Assembly (NCBI GenBank): GCA_033809355.1
Contig: JAPXLV010000005.1
Coordinates: forward strand, 1-64,000
Direction of reading: 5' to 3'
Length of the DNA: 64,000 nucleotides
From: T3Sed10-213 sp012519365
GTDB taxonomy: Bacteria > Planctomycetota > Phycisphaerae > Sedimentisphaerales > Anaerohalosphaeraceae
Positions within the stretch are counted from its first letter, which is position 1, and each line of letters starts with the position of its first letter. Shown here one piece after another: positions 55,080 through 63,901 of the stretch. Under the pieces are notes generated by a model. The model saw nothing but the letters and a program-made list of their open reading frames with translations, made no database searches and was not told the DNA's origin. The position numbers were made by a program, and so were the translations under genes.

Positions 55080-56474
55080 ATGACTATGGCTGTTGACAAG
55101 ATTCTTGTGGTAGGAAAACATCCTGAGGCCCAACAGATGGTTCGCCCGTTTGCCGGGCAAGTCTATGCCGCCGATGAAATAGAGACCCTGGCCTCTCTGG
55201 TCAGTGCCGTTGAACCGGATGTGATTGTCTATGACGCCTCGGTTTCCAGCGCCGCGATTGCAGAAAGCACCCGATCGCTGCAACGCGAAAATCTCTGCTG
55301 TCCCGCAATTGTGATTCGTCACCCAGAAGACAAAGAAGACGAGCCACCCCTGCGTCAGCTCGGCGTCCTTGATATTGTGTTCGGCTATTGCGACACGCAG
55401 CGGATGGGAGTGATTATCGAGCGTCTGAGCAGCGCCCCGACCGACAGCGACGATCGGTTTTTCATCGAAGATTGTCCGCCGGCGGTCTCTATTGTCGGCA
55501 AAAGTCAAGCCATGCAGCGAACGATCCGAATGATTCGACTGGTCGCCCAGAGTGCCTGCAATCCAATTTTGATAGTCGGCGAAACCGGCACGGGCAAAGA
55601 ACTGGCCGCACAGGCCGTTCACTGGGTCCGTCACGGCGGTGAGCGTAAATTTGTCGCTGTCAACTGCGCCGCCCTGACCGCCACCCTGCTGGAAAGTGAA
55701 TTGTTCGGACACGTCAAAGGCGCCTTTACAGGCGCTGATCGTGACAAAACCGGACTTTTGGAATTGGCCGGCGAGGGAACGATTTTTCTTGATGAGATCA
55801 GTGAAATGCAGCCGGAACTGCAAGCCAAACTGCTCCGTGTCCTTCAGGAAAAGACCTTCCGCAAGGTCGGCGGAAGCGAGGAAATTGAATGCAGGGCCAC
55901 CATCATCGCCTCGAGCAATCGTAACCTGCTTAAAGAGGTCGAAGAGGGCAAATTCCGACGGGACTTGTATTATCGACTGTCCATCTGCCCGATCGCCTTG
56001 GCACCGCTGCGGTGCGAAAGCCGGCGAGATGATATCCTGTTGCTGGCTGAATTTTTTATTCGCAACTCAAATATCTGTCCTGAAAAGAAGGGACGTATCA
56101 AAGGACTGACTAAGCTGGCCTGCGAGACCCTGTTGCGCCATAACTGGCCGGGCAATGTTCGGGAGTTGCGAAATGTCATCGAGCGGGCTATTTTGCTGGA
56201 AGCCAGCGATCGTATCGGCACCAGTACCCTGATTCTCAATCCCGAACAGACCGACTCGACGCACACAACCGAATCGTGGGCGGGTACAATGAAAGATTTT
56301 TCGCTTGAAAAAGCGGAAAAAGAACTGGTCAAAAAGGCAATGGAAGAGGCCGGCTGGCAAAAAACCCGTGCCGCATCTTTGTTGGGTATTACGCGGGCCA
56401 CCCTCTATGCCAAACTCAAACAATACAACATCCACGAACCGGCCCAAGAGCAGGAAATCGCCCAGCCGGTATAA
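55080..56474 (+). CDS. Sigma-54-dependent activator with degenerate receiver (FleQ/FlrC-like)
   Basis: A 464-residue protein from ATG 55080 (a second ATG two codons later is possible; the nearest GGAG is rather far upstream). Residues 1-120 look like a receiver fold, but the acidic pair is missing (ILVVGKHPE) and the conserved lysine is absent, so phosphorylation is unlikely. The AAA+ domain is complete: Walker A GETGTGKE (167-174), sigma-54-contacting GAFTGA (214-219), Walker B FLDE (236-239). A Fis-type helix-turn-helix ends the chain (KTRAASLLGITRATLYAKL). Located back-to-back with flgD, it is the probable master activator of the flagellar genes. It may sense c-di-GMP as FleQ does; not shown. 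Confidence 0.92.
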   Translation: MTMAVDKILVVGKHPEAQQMVRPFAGQVYAADEIETLASLVSAVEPDVIVYDASVSSAAIAESTRSLQRENLCCPAIVIRHPEDKEDEPPLRQLGVLDIVFGYCDTQRMGVIIERLSSAPTDSDDRFFIEDCPPAVSIVGKSQAMQRTIRMIRLVAQSACNPILIVGETGTGKELAAQAVHWVRHGGERKFVAVNCAALTATLLESELFGHVKGAFTGADRDKTGLLELAGEGTIFLDEISEMQPELQAKLLRVLQEKTFRKVGGSEEIECRATIIASSNRNLLKEVEEGKFRRDLYYRLSICPIALAPLRCESRRDDILLLAEFFIRNSNICPEKKGRIKGLTKLACETLLRHNWPGNVRELRNVIERAILLEASDRIGTSTLILNPEQTDSTHTTESWAGTMKDFSLEKAEKELVKKAMEEAGWQKTRAASLLGITRATLYAKLKQYNIHEPAQEQEIAQPV

Positions 56475-56514
56475 GGTTCAAATTCTGTAACACCTGAATT
56501 CTGAATTTGACCCA

Positions 56515-56979
56515 TTATTCTTTCCCCCTGACCGCCCAGTCCACATGGGTTGCTCTGCTGCGGGCGATTCCCTCAAGAACGGGGCGAACATCGCCGAAAA
56601 ATGCCGATTTATCACATCGTAGCCGCACAATTCTCGGTTGCTGAGGGTCAGCCGTTCGGAAGTGTTCATCAATAGCCGCCGCAATCACCGCCGACAAATC
56701 CGCCGCATTCGCCACATCCAGTCGCTCATTATCCACCGCATACACCACCCCCTTATCCTGCGGAACAACGACCAGCGTCAGTATCCGGTCATCGTCCTGC
56801 GATTTGCCTGCAGAGACAATATCTTCGGGAACCTGCACACGAAATCGCTCGGCGACAATAAATTGACAGACCAGCATAAAGAAAATGATCAGCAGAAACA
56901 CCACATCGATCACCGGCGTCATATCAAACGCCTCGTCCTCAATGTCCAAAAATCGACGGTGTAAAAAACGCCCGGCCAT
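56515..56979 (-). CDS. exbD: ExbD/TolR family protein
   Basis: A 154-residue protein with one N-terminal membrane helix carrying the critical Asp (DMTPVIDVVFLLIIFFML) and a periplasmic domain. It forms the ion-driven energiser with the ExbB homologue encoded 14 bases upstream. It lacks a peptidoglycan-binding OmpA domain, so it is not MotB. TonB/Tol-type transport of polymer fragments is the usual role. Confidence 0.88.
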   Translation of the reverse strand: MAGRFLHRRFLDIEDEAFDMTPVIDVVFLLIIFFMLVCQFIVAERFRVQVPEDIVSAGKSQDDDRILTLVVVPQDKGVVYAVDNERLDVANAADLSAVIAAAIDEHFRTADPQQPRIVRLRCDKSAFFGDVRPVLEGIARSRATHVDWAVRGKE

Positions 56980-56992
56980 CGCATCCCCTGCC

Positions 56993-57832
56993 TTACGAAC
57001 GCGGCGGTTCGGTCATATATAAAATATCCTGCACGCGTTCGGTGTTTTTATCGCCCTTGTTTCGATGTGCATTTTTATTGTTGGATTGAGCGTCCTTGGT
57101 GACGGGGGTGTCGGCCAGTTGCTCGGCCACCTTTTTTATCGCAACCATTTGTCCCAGCAATACATCGGTTTCGATCGCCGCCTCGCCGATACAGGCCTCA
57201 ATGCGTGAACGAAAGATGCCATAGCAAAACAATGCCGGAATCGCCACCATCAGCCCCCAAAACGTTGTAACCAAGGCCACCGAAATCGCCGCGGCCAGTT
57301 GATCATAAGCGGGCTGGCCCTCGCTTATCCCTAACAGATTAAACGCTCGAATCATCCCAAAAACCGTGCCGAAAAGCCCTACCATCGGGGCTACATTGCC
57401 GATAATCTGGCACCATTCGGCCTTTCGCAGCAACCGCTGGCCGATTTCCTGAAGCGACTCGGCGGCAAATTGACGCACCGTTGCGGCGTCCGAATGCAGT
57501 TGCCGGCTTCGCTGAAAGGCTCCAATAACCGCGCGGCTGACCAAGGCGGGCTGTCGGCCGAAACGCTCGGCCAGTCTGGCCGTGCCGAACTGTGCCGTAT
57601 GGGCCGCTATACGAGAAGCCAAATCCGCCGGCAACAACCGTTTGCGCCGAATGCTCAACGATAAATCTATCGCCAGGTACACAACCGCCACCGACATCGG
57701 CAACAGGACAAACCAGACAATCGGGCCGCCGGCGACGAAAAAATGTTCATACAAACTCACGGGGGCCTGAGCCGCTGAGACTGACGCCAAAGACCCGCCG
57801 AGGAGAACTGACTGTGAAACAAGAAACAACAT
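56993..57832 (-). CDS. exbB: ExbB/TolQ/MotA family channel protein, with N-terminal extension
   Basis: A 279-residue protein. A signal-like hydrophobic start is followed by three membrane helices (about 35-55, 145-165, 185-210) with the family motif VAPMVGLFGTVFGMI and an ISVALVTTFWGLMVAIPA helix. The cytoplasmic loop is basic. The C-terminus is hydrophilic and Asn/Lys-rich. Together with ExbD it would use the proton gradient to power an outer-membrane process. The adjacency to the flagellar activator raises the MotA alternative, but ExbD makes ExbB more likely. Confidence 0.87.
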   Translation of the reverse strand: MLFLVSQSVLLGGSLASVSAAQAPVSLYEHFFVAGGPIVWFVLLPMSVAVVYLAIDLSLSIRRKRLLPADLASRIAAHTAQFGTARLAERFGRQPALVSRAVIGAFQRSRQLHSDAATVRQFAAESLQEIGQRLLRKAEWCQIIGNVAPMVGLFGTVFGMIRAFNLLGISEGQPAYDQLAAAISVALVTTFWGLMVAIPALFCYGIFRSRIEACIGEAAIETDVLLGQMVAIKKVAEQLADTPVTKDAQSNNKNAHRNKGDKNTERVQDILYMTEPPRS

Positions 57833-58032
57833 ATCCGCTTTTAGTAAAGACTCATCAGAACGTACTTGTAGATTCAGACATATTTAAGAGATTATACATC
57901 GGCCGATGGAATGGTCAAAGAGCAAATCATAAAAAGATGCGATTTCAGAGCCACATTGACCGACAAGCCGAAAAGAGGCATTGGTGATTCCAAAATCTGT
58001 GCCAAAATCATAAAATCTATCGTTAATTTTGC

Positions 58033-58061
58033 TTGCAATACCATTTTATTTCGTGTAGGAT
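58033..58061 (+). promoter_or_regulatory. Sigma-70 promoter of tRNA-Arg
   Basis: TTGCAA (58033-58038), 17 bases, TAGGAT (58056-58061), about 40 bases before the tRNA. Confidence 0.65.
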
Positions 58062-58104
58062 TATCACCAACAGGGAACCGGGGGAACTTACACACAGTTG
58101 CTCT

Positions 58105-58178
58105 GCGCCCGTAGCTCAATTGGATAGAGCATTGGTCTACGGAACCAAAGGTTAGGGGTTCGAGTCCCTTCGGGCGCG
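58105..58178 (+). tRNA. tRNA-Arg (ACG)
   Basis: Complete cloverleaf: acceptor GCGCCCG/CGGGCGC, anticodon arm TTGGT/ACCAA with loop CTACGGA (anticodon ACG, A34 normally deaminated to inosine by TadA), T-arm AGGGG-TTCGAGT-CCCTT with one G-U pair. Discriminator G; no encoded CCA. Confidence 0.96.
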
Positions 58179-58223
58179 ATTTTTGTACTTATAAACTCCT
58201 TTATTTTGAAAGTGTTTAGGGCT

Positions 58224-59216
58224 ATGGCATCCTTTTTTGAAGATATCATTCGTCGGGCTTCTCAATCGAAAAAAACTATCGTTTTGCCCGAAGGCAACGA
58301 CGAGCGTACAATATCCGCTGCGGCAGAAGTACTTGAGCGACAATTTGCAAATCTGGTAATTTTGGGGGACATTCCCACCCTCGAAAAACAACTGCGCGCC
58401 TGTGGGGCCGACGTCTCCAAAATACAGCTGGTTGACCCTAAAAGCGATCCTCGGCTGGACGACTACGCCCGGGCCTTCTACGAATTGCGCAAACACAAGG
58501 GCGTAACCCCTGAACAGGCTCGGACCATTATTCAGGATGAGGTTTACTTTGGCACGATGATGGTCAAGAACGGTGCCGCCGACGGACTGGTCTCCGGGGC
58601 CTGCCATTCCACCGCGGATACATTGCGACCTGCCCTTCAGATTATCAAGTCAGCCGAGGGTATCTGCTCGGTTTCAAGTATGTTCTTTATGTGCTGGCCG
58701 GACAAGGTGCTGCTGTATGCCGATTGCGGCCTCATCGAAGACCCAACCGAAGAGCAGCTTGTCGATATCGCCGTCTCGACCGCTCATACCGCCCTTCAGT
58801 TTGGACTGGACGCCCGCGTGGCAATGTTGAGTTATTCGACGAAAGGCTCGGCCAGGGGGCCAAACGCCATCAAGATGGCAAATGCCTCGGTAAAGGCCAA
58901 AGAGGCTGTCAATCGCTTCTTTGGCGACAAAGTCATTCTCGACGGCGAATTGCAGTTTGACGCCGCCTATGTCCCCTCCGTGGCCGCCAGAAAAGCCCCC
59001 GACAGCCCGCTGAAGGGAAACGCCAATGTCTTTATCTTCCCCGATCTGGGCGCCGGCAATCTGTGTTATAAATCCACCCAGCGGCTGGCCGGAGCCGATG
59101 CGTACGGCCCCATCGTGCAGGGATTGGCCAAGCCCGTTAACGATTTGTCCCGCGGCTGCGATGCCCATGATATCGTCGCGACAATCGCCATTACCGCCAT
59201 CCAGGCGACGGGGTGA
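58224..59216 (+). CDS. pta: Phosphate acetyltransferase
   Basis: A 330-residue single-domain enzyme from ATG 58224 (AGGG upstream; the ATG 18 bases earlier has none). TIVLPEGNDERT, LVSGACHSTADTLRPALQII, MLSYSTKGSA and FPDLGAGNLCYKSTQRL identify the PTA_PTB family, acetyl rather than butyryl type by length and motif. It interconverts acetyl-CoA and acetyl phosphate, usually with acetate kinase, giving ATP in fermentation. No ackA in the window. Confidence 0.94.
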   Translation: MASFFEDIIRRASQSKKTIVLPEGNDERTISAAAEVLERQFANLVILGDIPTLEKQLRACGADVSKIQLVDPKSDPRLDDYARAFYELRKHKGVTPEQARTIIQDEVYFGTMMVKNGAADGLVSGACHSTADTLRPALQIIKSAEGICSVSSMFFMCWPDKVLLYADCGLIEDPTEEQLVDIAVSTAHTALQFGLDARVAMLSYSTKGSARGPNAIKMANASVKAKEAVNRFFGDKVILDGELQFDAAYVPSVAARKAPDSPLKGNANVFIFPDLGAGNLCYKSTQRLAGADAYGPIVQGLAKPVNDLSRGCDAHDIVATIAITAIQATG

Positions 59217-59289
59217 GCAGGGGTCGGAAGACAGAGAACGCGATGTTAAAATTCTGTTTTCGTCGTTGACAATTCTAACTCCAAAGTTA

Positions 59290-59673
59290 ATGCCCCCAAC
59301 GGCCTCCAATCCGTTATTTCCATTTGTTATTCAGGAGCACCTAACCCCCAATGGTATCCATTGGGACCTGATGCTTCAAAAGGGCGATGTTCTGTGGACC
59401 TGGCGAATCACTTGCCCTCCCGATGTTATCGGCCATAGCTCTGTCCCCCTGCCGCTTGAACGCATCGACGACCATCCTATCCGTTTTTTGACCTATGAAG
59501 GACCGGTTCAAAACAAAACCGGCCGCGTCCATCTCGTTGAACACGGCCGGTTTGTGATCATTGAACAAACGCCGTCTGTATTGGCTGTTTTATTCGACGG
59601 CATCCACCTCAAAGGACGCTTTTTGCTCCAGTCGACACCAGAACCGCCCCGCTGGACAATAACGAAAGCATAG
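59290..59673 (+). CDS. Stand-alone LigD-type 3'-phosphoesterase domain protein
   Basis: A 127-residue protein from ATG 59290. PFVIQEHLTPNGIHWDLML and LWTWRI match the LigD_N pattern (Q-H-x-x-HxDxxL, then L-x-x-W), and the C-terminal GRVHLVEHGRFVII and LKGRFLL complete the small barrel. In Pseudomonas-type ligase D this domain trims 3' ends before non-homologous end joining; here no ligase or polymerase domain is attached and no Ku gene is visible. Ribosome site weak. It is convergent with the GH95 gene, 19 bases apart. Confidence 0.75.
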   Translation: MPPTASNPLFPFVIQEHLTPNGIHWDLMLQKGDVLWTWRITCPPDVIGHSSVPLPLERIDDHPIRFLTYEGPVQNKTGRVHLVEHGRFVIIEQTPSVLAVLFDGIHLKGRFLLQSTPEPPRWTITKA

Positions 59674-59692
59674 CGTTACTGGCAGGTTCTGT

Positions 59693-62044
59693 TTATTTGC
59701 CTTCAGCAAAATCTGCCGGGCTCAGATGACGCGATTGTCCTTTTTCGAGATTCAACCGGCACATCGCATTCCCATAACGCACGGTACAGGAGGTTCCGCC
59801 GATACTTGTTAGGCGTGCAGCCTTTAACCGGCCGTTGTGCCATTCAATATCGACCTCAAAACCGCCGCGAGCACGCAGGCCGCGAATAGACCCCGACGGC
59901 CATGCCTTCGGCAGAGCCGGTAGCAATTCGATAAATCCGGCATGCGACTGCAACAGCATCTCGACAATGCCGCTGACCGCCCCGAAGTTGCCGTCAATCT
60001 GGAACGGCGGATGGGTGTCAAACAGGTTCGGCAGCGTACGCTCAGGCGTTAACTGATTGCTCAGCATGAAAAAGGCGTGATCGCCGTCCAGTAGACGCGC
60101 CCAGAAATTAATCTTCCAGCCCATCGACCAGCCCGTGCCGCCGTCGCCGCGAAACTCAAGCGACTTGCGAGCGGCCGCAAATAAATCGGGCGTGCCGTAC
60201 CGCGTAATCTCCTGGCCAGGATGCAGCCCCCACAGATGCGACACGTGGCGATGCTTCTCCTTAGGGTCGTCTTTGTCTTCGAGCCATTCCTGAAGTTGAC
60301 CCAGTCGGCCAATCTGATTGGGCGCGATGCGAGAACGCATTTGCTCAAGAGTACGGCGAAACTCCGCATCCACATCCAGAATCTCCGACGCACGAATACA
60401 ATAACCAAACAACGCCCGAATAATTTGATGATCCATGGTCGGCCCCATTACCAATCCGCCCAGTTCCGGCGAGTTGGACGGCCCTGAAATGAGCCATCGT
60501 TCTTCGCTTCGCGGGTCCTCAACCAGATAATCCACAAAGAACTCAGCCGCCTTTTTCATAATCGGATAGGCCCGCTGGCGCAGAAACTCCGTATCTTGCG
60601 TAAAGTCATACCGCCACCACAAGTGCTGGCACAGCCATGCTCCGCCGGTCGGCCAAATGCCGTGATTGGAATGATTAATCGGTGCTGTGCCGCGCCACAG
60701 ATCGGTATTGTGATGCAGCACCCAGCCGTCGGCACCATAGAAATTTTTGGCGGTAAGCGCGCCGGTTTTGCTCACGTCCTCCAGCAAGTCAAACAGCGGC
60801 TCGTGACACTCGGACAAATTGGTCAACTCAGCCGGCCAGTAGTTCATTTCGGTGTTGATGTTGACAGTGTATTTACTGCCCCAGGGCGGCGTGAGCGATT
60901 CGTTCCACACCCCCTGCAGATTGGCCGGCTGCGAACCGGGGCGACTGGAGGCGATCAGCAGATAGCGGCCAAACTGAAAATACAGTGCCGCCAGATGCGG
61001 ATCATCGCCGTCTTTGAAGCGACGGATTCGCTCATCGGTATCCTTCTTGGCCGCTTCAGTATAGCCCAAATCAATATCTACCCGTCGAAACAGTGCCTGA
61101 TAATCGGCCAGATGACGCTGCTTGAGCTGGTCATATGACATCTCCCGTACCCCCTTGAGAATCCGGCCGCAGCGCTGGGCCGGATCAGCGGAAATGTCGG
61201 CATAATTAACAAAATTAGTCGCCGCCGCTAAGATCAGCACAACCTGGTCTGCACCGGAAACGACCGCTGCTTTATCTGATATCTCAACCCGCCCGCCGAC
61301 AGCACGAACCAGCAGCCGCGATTCGAACGTCATTCGGCTTTCCGTCTGGTTTTCATGCCGCTGCGTAACCCGGCCTTTAAGCCCCAGCACATCCGAACCG
61401 GCGGCAAATTGTTCGCTGTGAGGATGCGGACTGGTCAATGTCGCTTTGACATTAACCATCCCCGGTCTGTCAGCTGAAAACCGCAACACAATGACCCGAT
61501 CCGGATAATCAGCAAACGCCTCGCGCTCAAAACGCACGCCATTAACGGTATAGCTGACACCAGTCAAAGCGGTATCCAAATCGAGCCACCGGTGGTAATC
61601 CGATACGTCATCATGTCCTGCAAAGGTCAGATTCAGATCGCCGAACGGCTGATAGGAACACTGTTTTAGCGGAACACTCATAAACCGCTCCATCGCCAAC
61701 TGCTCAGCCTCGCGTTGTTTGCCCTCGAACAGCAGCCGCCGTAATTCGGGCAGTACCTCAACGGCGCCGGGGTTCTGATAATCCTGCGGCTGACCCGCCC
61801 AGAGCGTGTCTTCATTAAACTGAATCCGCTCCTCTGCCGTGCAGCCGAAGACCATCGCCCCCATATAGCCATTGCCGATAGGCAGCGCCTCGACCCATTG
61901 TTCGGCGGGCTTATGGTATTGCAGCAGCCAATAGTCCGGCCGCCCCGGCAAAGCAGCCTCGGCCGTCTGGCCGAACAGACAAACCCCCGCTGTTATGAAT
62001 CCCGCAACGGAACAAAACCATCGGCATATATTAGAGAAAGACAT
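59693..62044 (-). CDS. Secreted alpha-L-fucosidase, GH95
   Basis: A 783-residue protein with signal peptide (to about residue 30). The (alpha/alpha)6 barrel signatures are present: ALPIGNGYMGAMVFG, NINTEMNYWPAELTNL with the Asn pair (395, 397) that assists the nucleophilic water, Glu527 in SGPSNSPELG and Asp684 in FQIDGNFGA. GH95 enzymes invert and release fucose (mostly alpha-1,2) or galactose from host or algal glycans. It follows the fucose isomerase gene by 27 bases on the same strand, so release and catabolism of fucose are co-expressed. Confidence 0.95.
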   Translation of the reverse strand: MSFSNICRWFCSVAGFITAGVCLFGQTAEAALPGRPDYWLLQYHKPAEQWVEALPIGNGYMGAMVFGCTAEERIQFNEDTLWAGQPQDYQNPGAVEVLPELRRLLFEGKQREAEQLAMERFMSVPLKQCSYQPFGDLNLTFAGHDDVSDYHRWLDLDTALTGVSYTVNGVRFEREAFADYPDRVIVLRFSADRPGMVNVKATLTSPHPHSEQFAAGSDVLGLKGRVTQRHENQTESRMTFESRLLVRAVGGRVEISDKAAVVSGADQVVLILAAATNFVNYADISADPAQRCGRILKGVREMSYDQLKQRHLADYQALFRRVDIDLGYTEAAKKDTDERIRRFKDGDDPHLAALYFQFGRYLLIASSRPGSQPANLQGVWNESLTPPWGSKYTVNINTEMNYWPAELTNLSECHEPLFDLLEDVSKTGALTAKNFYGADGWVLHHNTDLWRGTAPINHSNHGIWPTGGAWLCQHLWWRYDFTQDTEFLRQRAYPIMKKAAEFFVDYLVEDPRSEERWLISGPSNSPELGGLVMGPTMDHQIIRALFGYCIRASEILDVDAEFRRTLEQMRSRIAPNQIGRLGQLQEWLEDKDDPKEKHRHVSHLWGLHPGQEITRYGTPDLFAAARKSLEFRGDGGTGWSMGWKINFWARLLDGDHAFFMLSNQLTPERTLPNLFDTHPPFQIDGNFGAVSGIVEMLLQSHAGFIELLPALPKAWPSGSIRGLRARGGFEVDIEWHNGRLKAARLTSIGGTSCTVRYGNAMCRLNLEKGQSRHLSPADFAEGK

Positions 62045-62071
62045 TGTTATACCCTTAAAATTGTTTGATCA

Positions 62072-63763
62072 TCAGCATCGAGTCAGCAAGTGCAGCAGCG
62101 GCAGCGGGCGGTCGGTACCTTCGATAAAGGCCGGACGCGCAGCCCACGGCGTCACATTGGCCACACCCGTCAAATCCATCCAGTACTGCACCCGCGAAAC
62201 CGGCAAATCCCAGGTCATATGGAAGTGATTGGCCGGCGCGTACTGTTTGTACTCCAGCATGCTGGCATACTTGGGAACGACGAACGTATGGGGCCAGTTC
62301 CAGTTGGTCAGATCACACATTGCTTTTTCCAACTCCGGCGGAACCGCTGTGGTGTGTGCTTCGTCCCAAATTAGACTAAAACGATTGGTTTTGGCGCAAA
62401 AGGCCATGCGTCCGGCTATGCCGTGAATGCCGGCCGGCGTGACAAAGGTGATGCTGTTGCCGCCGCCGGGGAAATATCCCTCATCGGCCAAGGGCATCTG
62501 AATCTTTTTCATAATCTCCTCAACCGACGCACCCGGCATGGCAACCCAGTCTAAGGACGCACTGCCGGAATTATCGCCGTCCACCAGTCCTTTGACGATA
62601 TAATCGGCCTGGGGGTCCACCTGAACAGAGATCTTTTGGGCTAATTCTTTGATTTCCCAGCCTTCCCAAACCTTGCGAAAATCCATAAACAACGGCGGAT
62701 TGCCGCCGGACAGCCACGTAAAGAACAGCATTGTCAGCAAGCCCTGCACATCCGCTTCGGTCGCAAACGGTAGCGGCGCTTTGGGGCCATTATGGTCAAA
62801 GGTGCTGTTAAACATCGACTCCATCGCGTCGGCCACCGGCAGCGGCAAACCGCGTCGATCACTGCCCCACTCCAACTGACTCATAAATCCCCCCCCGACA
62901 GCGTTCAAATCCCGCATAAGGTCGCGGTTGATTAAATACATCGCCAACGATTGGTCAAACCGCCTGCTGTCGTCCTCAGTCTTTAACTCAAGCCGCTGGC
63001 CAACATGCTTATCAAACCAGCCGCGAAGGAGCTTCAGTTCGGCTTTGTCATAGGCGCCTTTGTGCAGCATATCGGCCAGCAATTTCATGTCCAGCCGCGT
63101 GATTTCAAGACCAAAGGTGTTGCGTGTGGGAATAATGTGCGCCAGGGCCGTTTCCATACCCATGGAATCGTGGCCAAACACCACCACACGCCGCCCCCGC
63201 AGGGCCACCGCCGTCACCGCCGCGTAACACCAATCAATCAGGGCGGTCGCGGTCGCCTTGCTCATCTGAGGGTTCAGCCCCGTATCCGGCCAGTTGCCGA
63301 CATTCAGATGTACCAACCGACCGTATTGGCTGATCGCTCCGGACAAGGCATGGGCATAGACGACGCCGGGTTTGGGCCCGCTGTTGCCGCAGGTGATATT
63401 CAACGGCGTATCGGTGGGAAATTGCTGGAGTACCGAAATACCCGTCAGTTGCGGAAACGACCACGTATCCGGAGCGCACACCAGAATAGTCACGCCGGCC
63501 TTGCGAAACTGCTGGGCGACAATGTCTGCCTGGGCCTCGCCATCGACCAGCACATCCGAATAGACCACCGGCACAGGCTGCTTATCCGGCATCACCACCT
63601 GTCCACTGATAGTATCGGCCACCATCGCGGTAATGTTTTGGGCCCGCTTTCGACTGTCCGCATCGACCCGCGGATCACAGGGGGAAAATACGCCGATAAC
63701 CGGAACTGGCGGTGTTGCTTTGGGGACAGATTCAAGACGTGTTGCTTTTGCTGTTGCGGCCAT
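62072..63763 (-). CDS. fucI: L-fucose isomerase family protein
   Basis: A 563-residue protein from ATG 63763 (AGGG eight bases upstream; the ORF extends 13 codons further without a site). VIGVFSPCDPRVDADSRKRA opens the fold, with metal-ligand regions around LEWGSDRRG, LFMDFRKV and NHFHMTWDLPV, consistent with FucI (Glu, Asp, His set). It converts L-fucose to L-fuculose in the cytoplasm. First gene of the fucI-GH95 operon and divergent from an AraC-type regulator. A coding-strand run of eight G lies at 62889-62896. Confidence 0.9.
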   Translation of the reverse strand: MAATAKATRLESVPKATPPVPVIGVFSPCDPRVDADSRKRAQNITAMVADTISGQVVMPDKQPVPVVYSDVLVDGEAQADIVAQQFRKAGVTILVCAPDTWSFPQLTGISVLQQFPTDTPLNITCGNSGPKPGVVYAHALSGAISQYGRLVHLNVGNWPDTGLNPQMSKATATALIDWCYAAVTAVALRGRRVVVFGHDSMGMETALAHIIPTRNTFGLEITRLDMKLLADMLHKGAYDKAELKLLRGWFDKHVGQRLELKTEDDSRRFDQSLAMYLINRDLMRDLNAVGGGFMSQLEWGSDRRGLPLPVADAMESMFNSTFDHNGPKAPLPFATEADVQGLLTMLFFTWLSGGNPPLFMDFRKVWEGWEIKELAQKISVQVDPQADYIVKGLVDGDNSGSASLDWVAMPGASVEEIMKKIQMPLADEGYFPGGGNSITFVTPAGIHGIAGRMAFCAKTNRFSLIWDEAHTTAVPPELEKAMCDLTNWNWPHTFVVPKYASMLEYKQYAPANHFHMTWDLPVSRVQYWMDLTGVANVTPWAARPAFIEGTDRPLPLLHLLTRC

Positions 63764-63901
63764 AGATAACCCTTTCAAAAAGAATGCTCTTTTTTGGATC
63801 ATGGAACAGTATATCCATTACACAGACCAAGGCTCGGTTTGACCATAGAAAATTTATCGTTTTGATGGACATTTCACAGATTTCTTGGTATTTACACGCC
63901 T
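63764..63901. promoter_or_regulatory. Divergent promoter region, fucI / AraC-type regulator
   Basis: 138 bases between divergent starts. On the minus strand TATACT is a plausible -10 for fucI without a good -35, as expected for an activator-dependent promoter. On the plus strand TTGACC-N17-TTGATG is a weak candidate. No clear operator repeat found. Confidence 0.4.

Noticed and set aside
56515..57832. The two-gene pair as MotA/MotB flagellar stator
   Set aside because: The smaller protein has no OmpA-like peptidoglycan-binding domain and matches ExbD/TolR in length and motif.
57988..58005. TGGCACAGATTTTGG on the minus strand upstream of exbB
   Set aside because: The -12 dinucleotide is GG, not GC, so it fails the core consensus.
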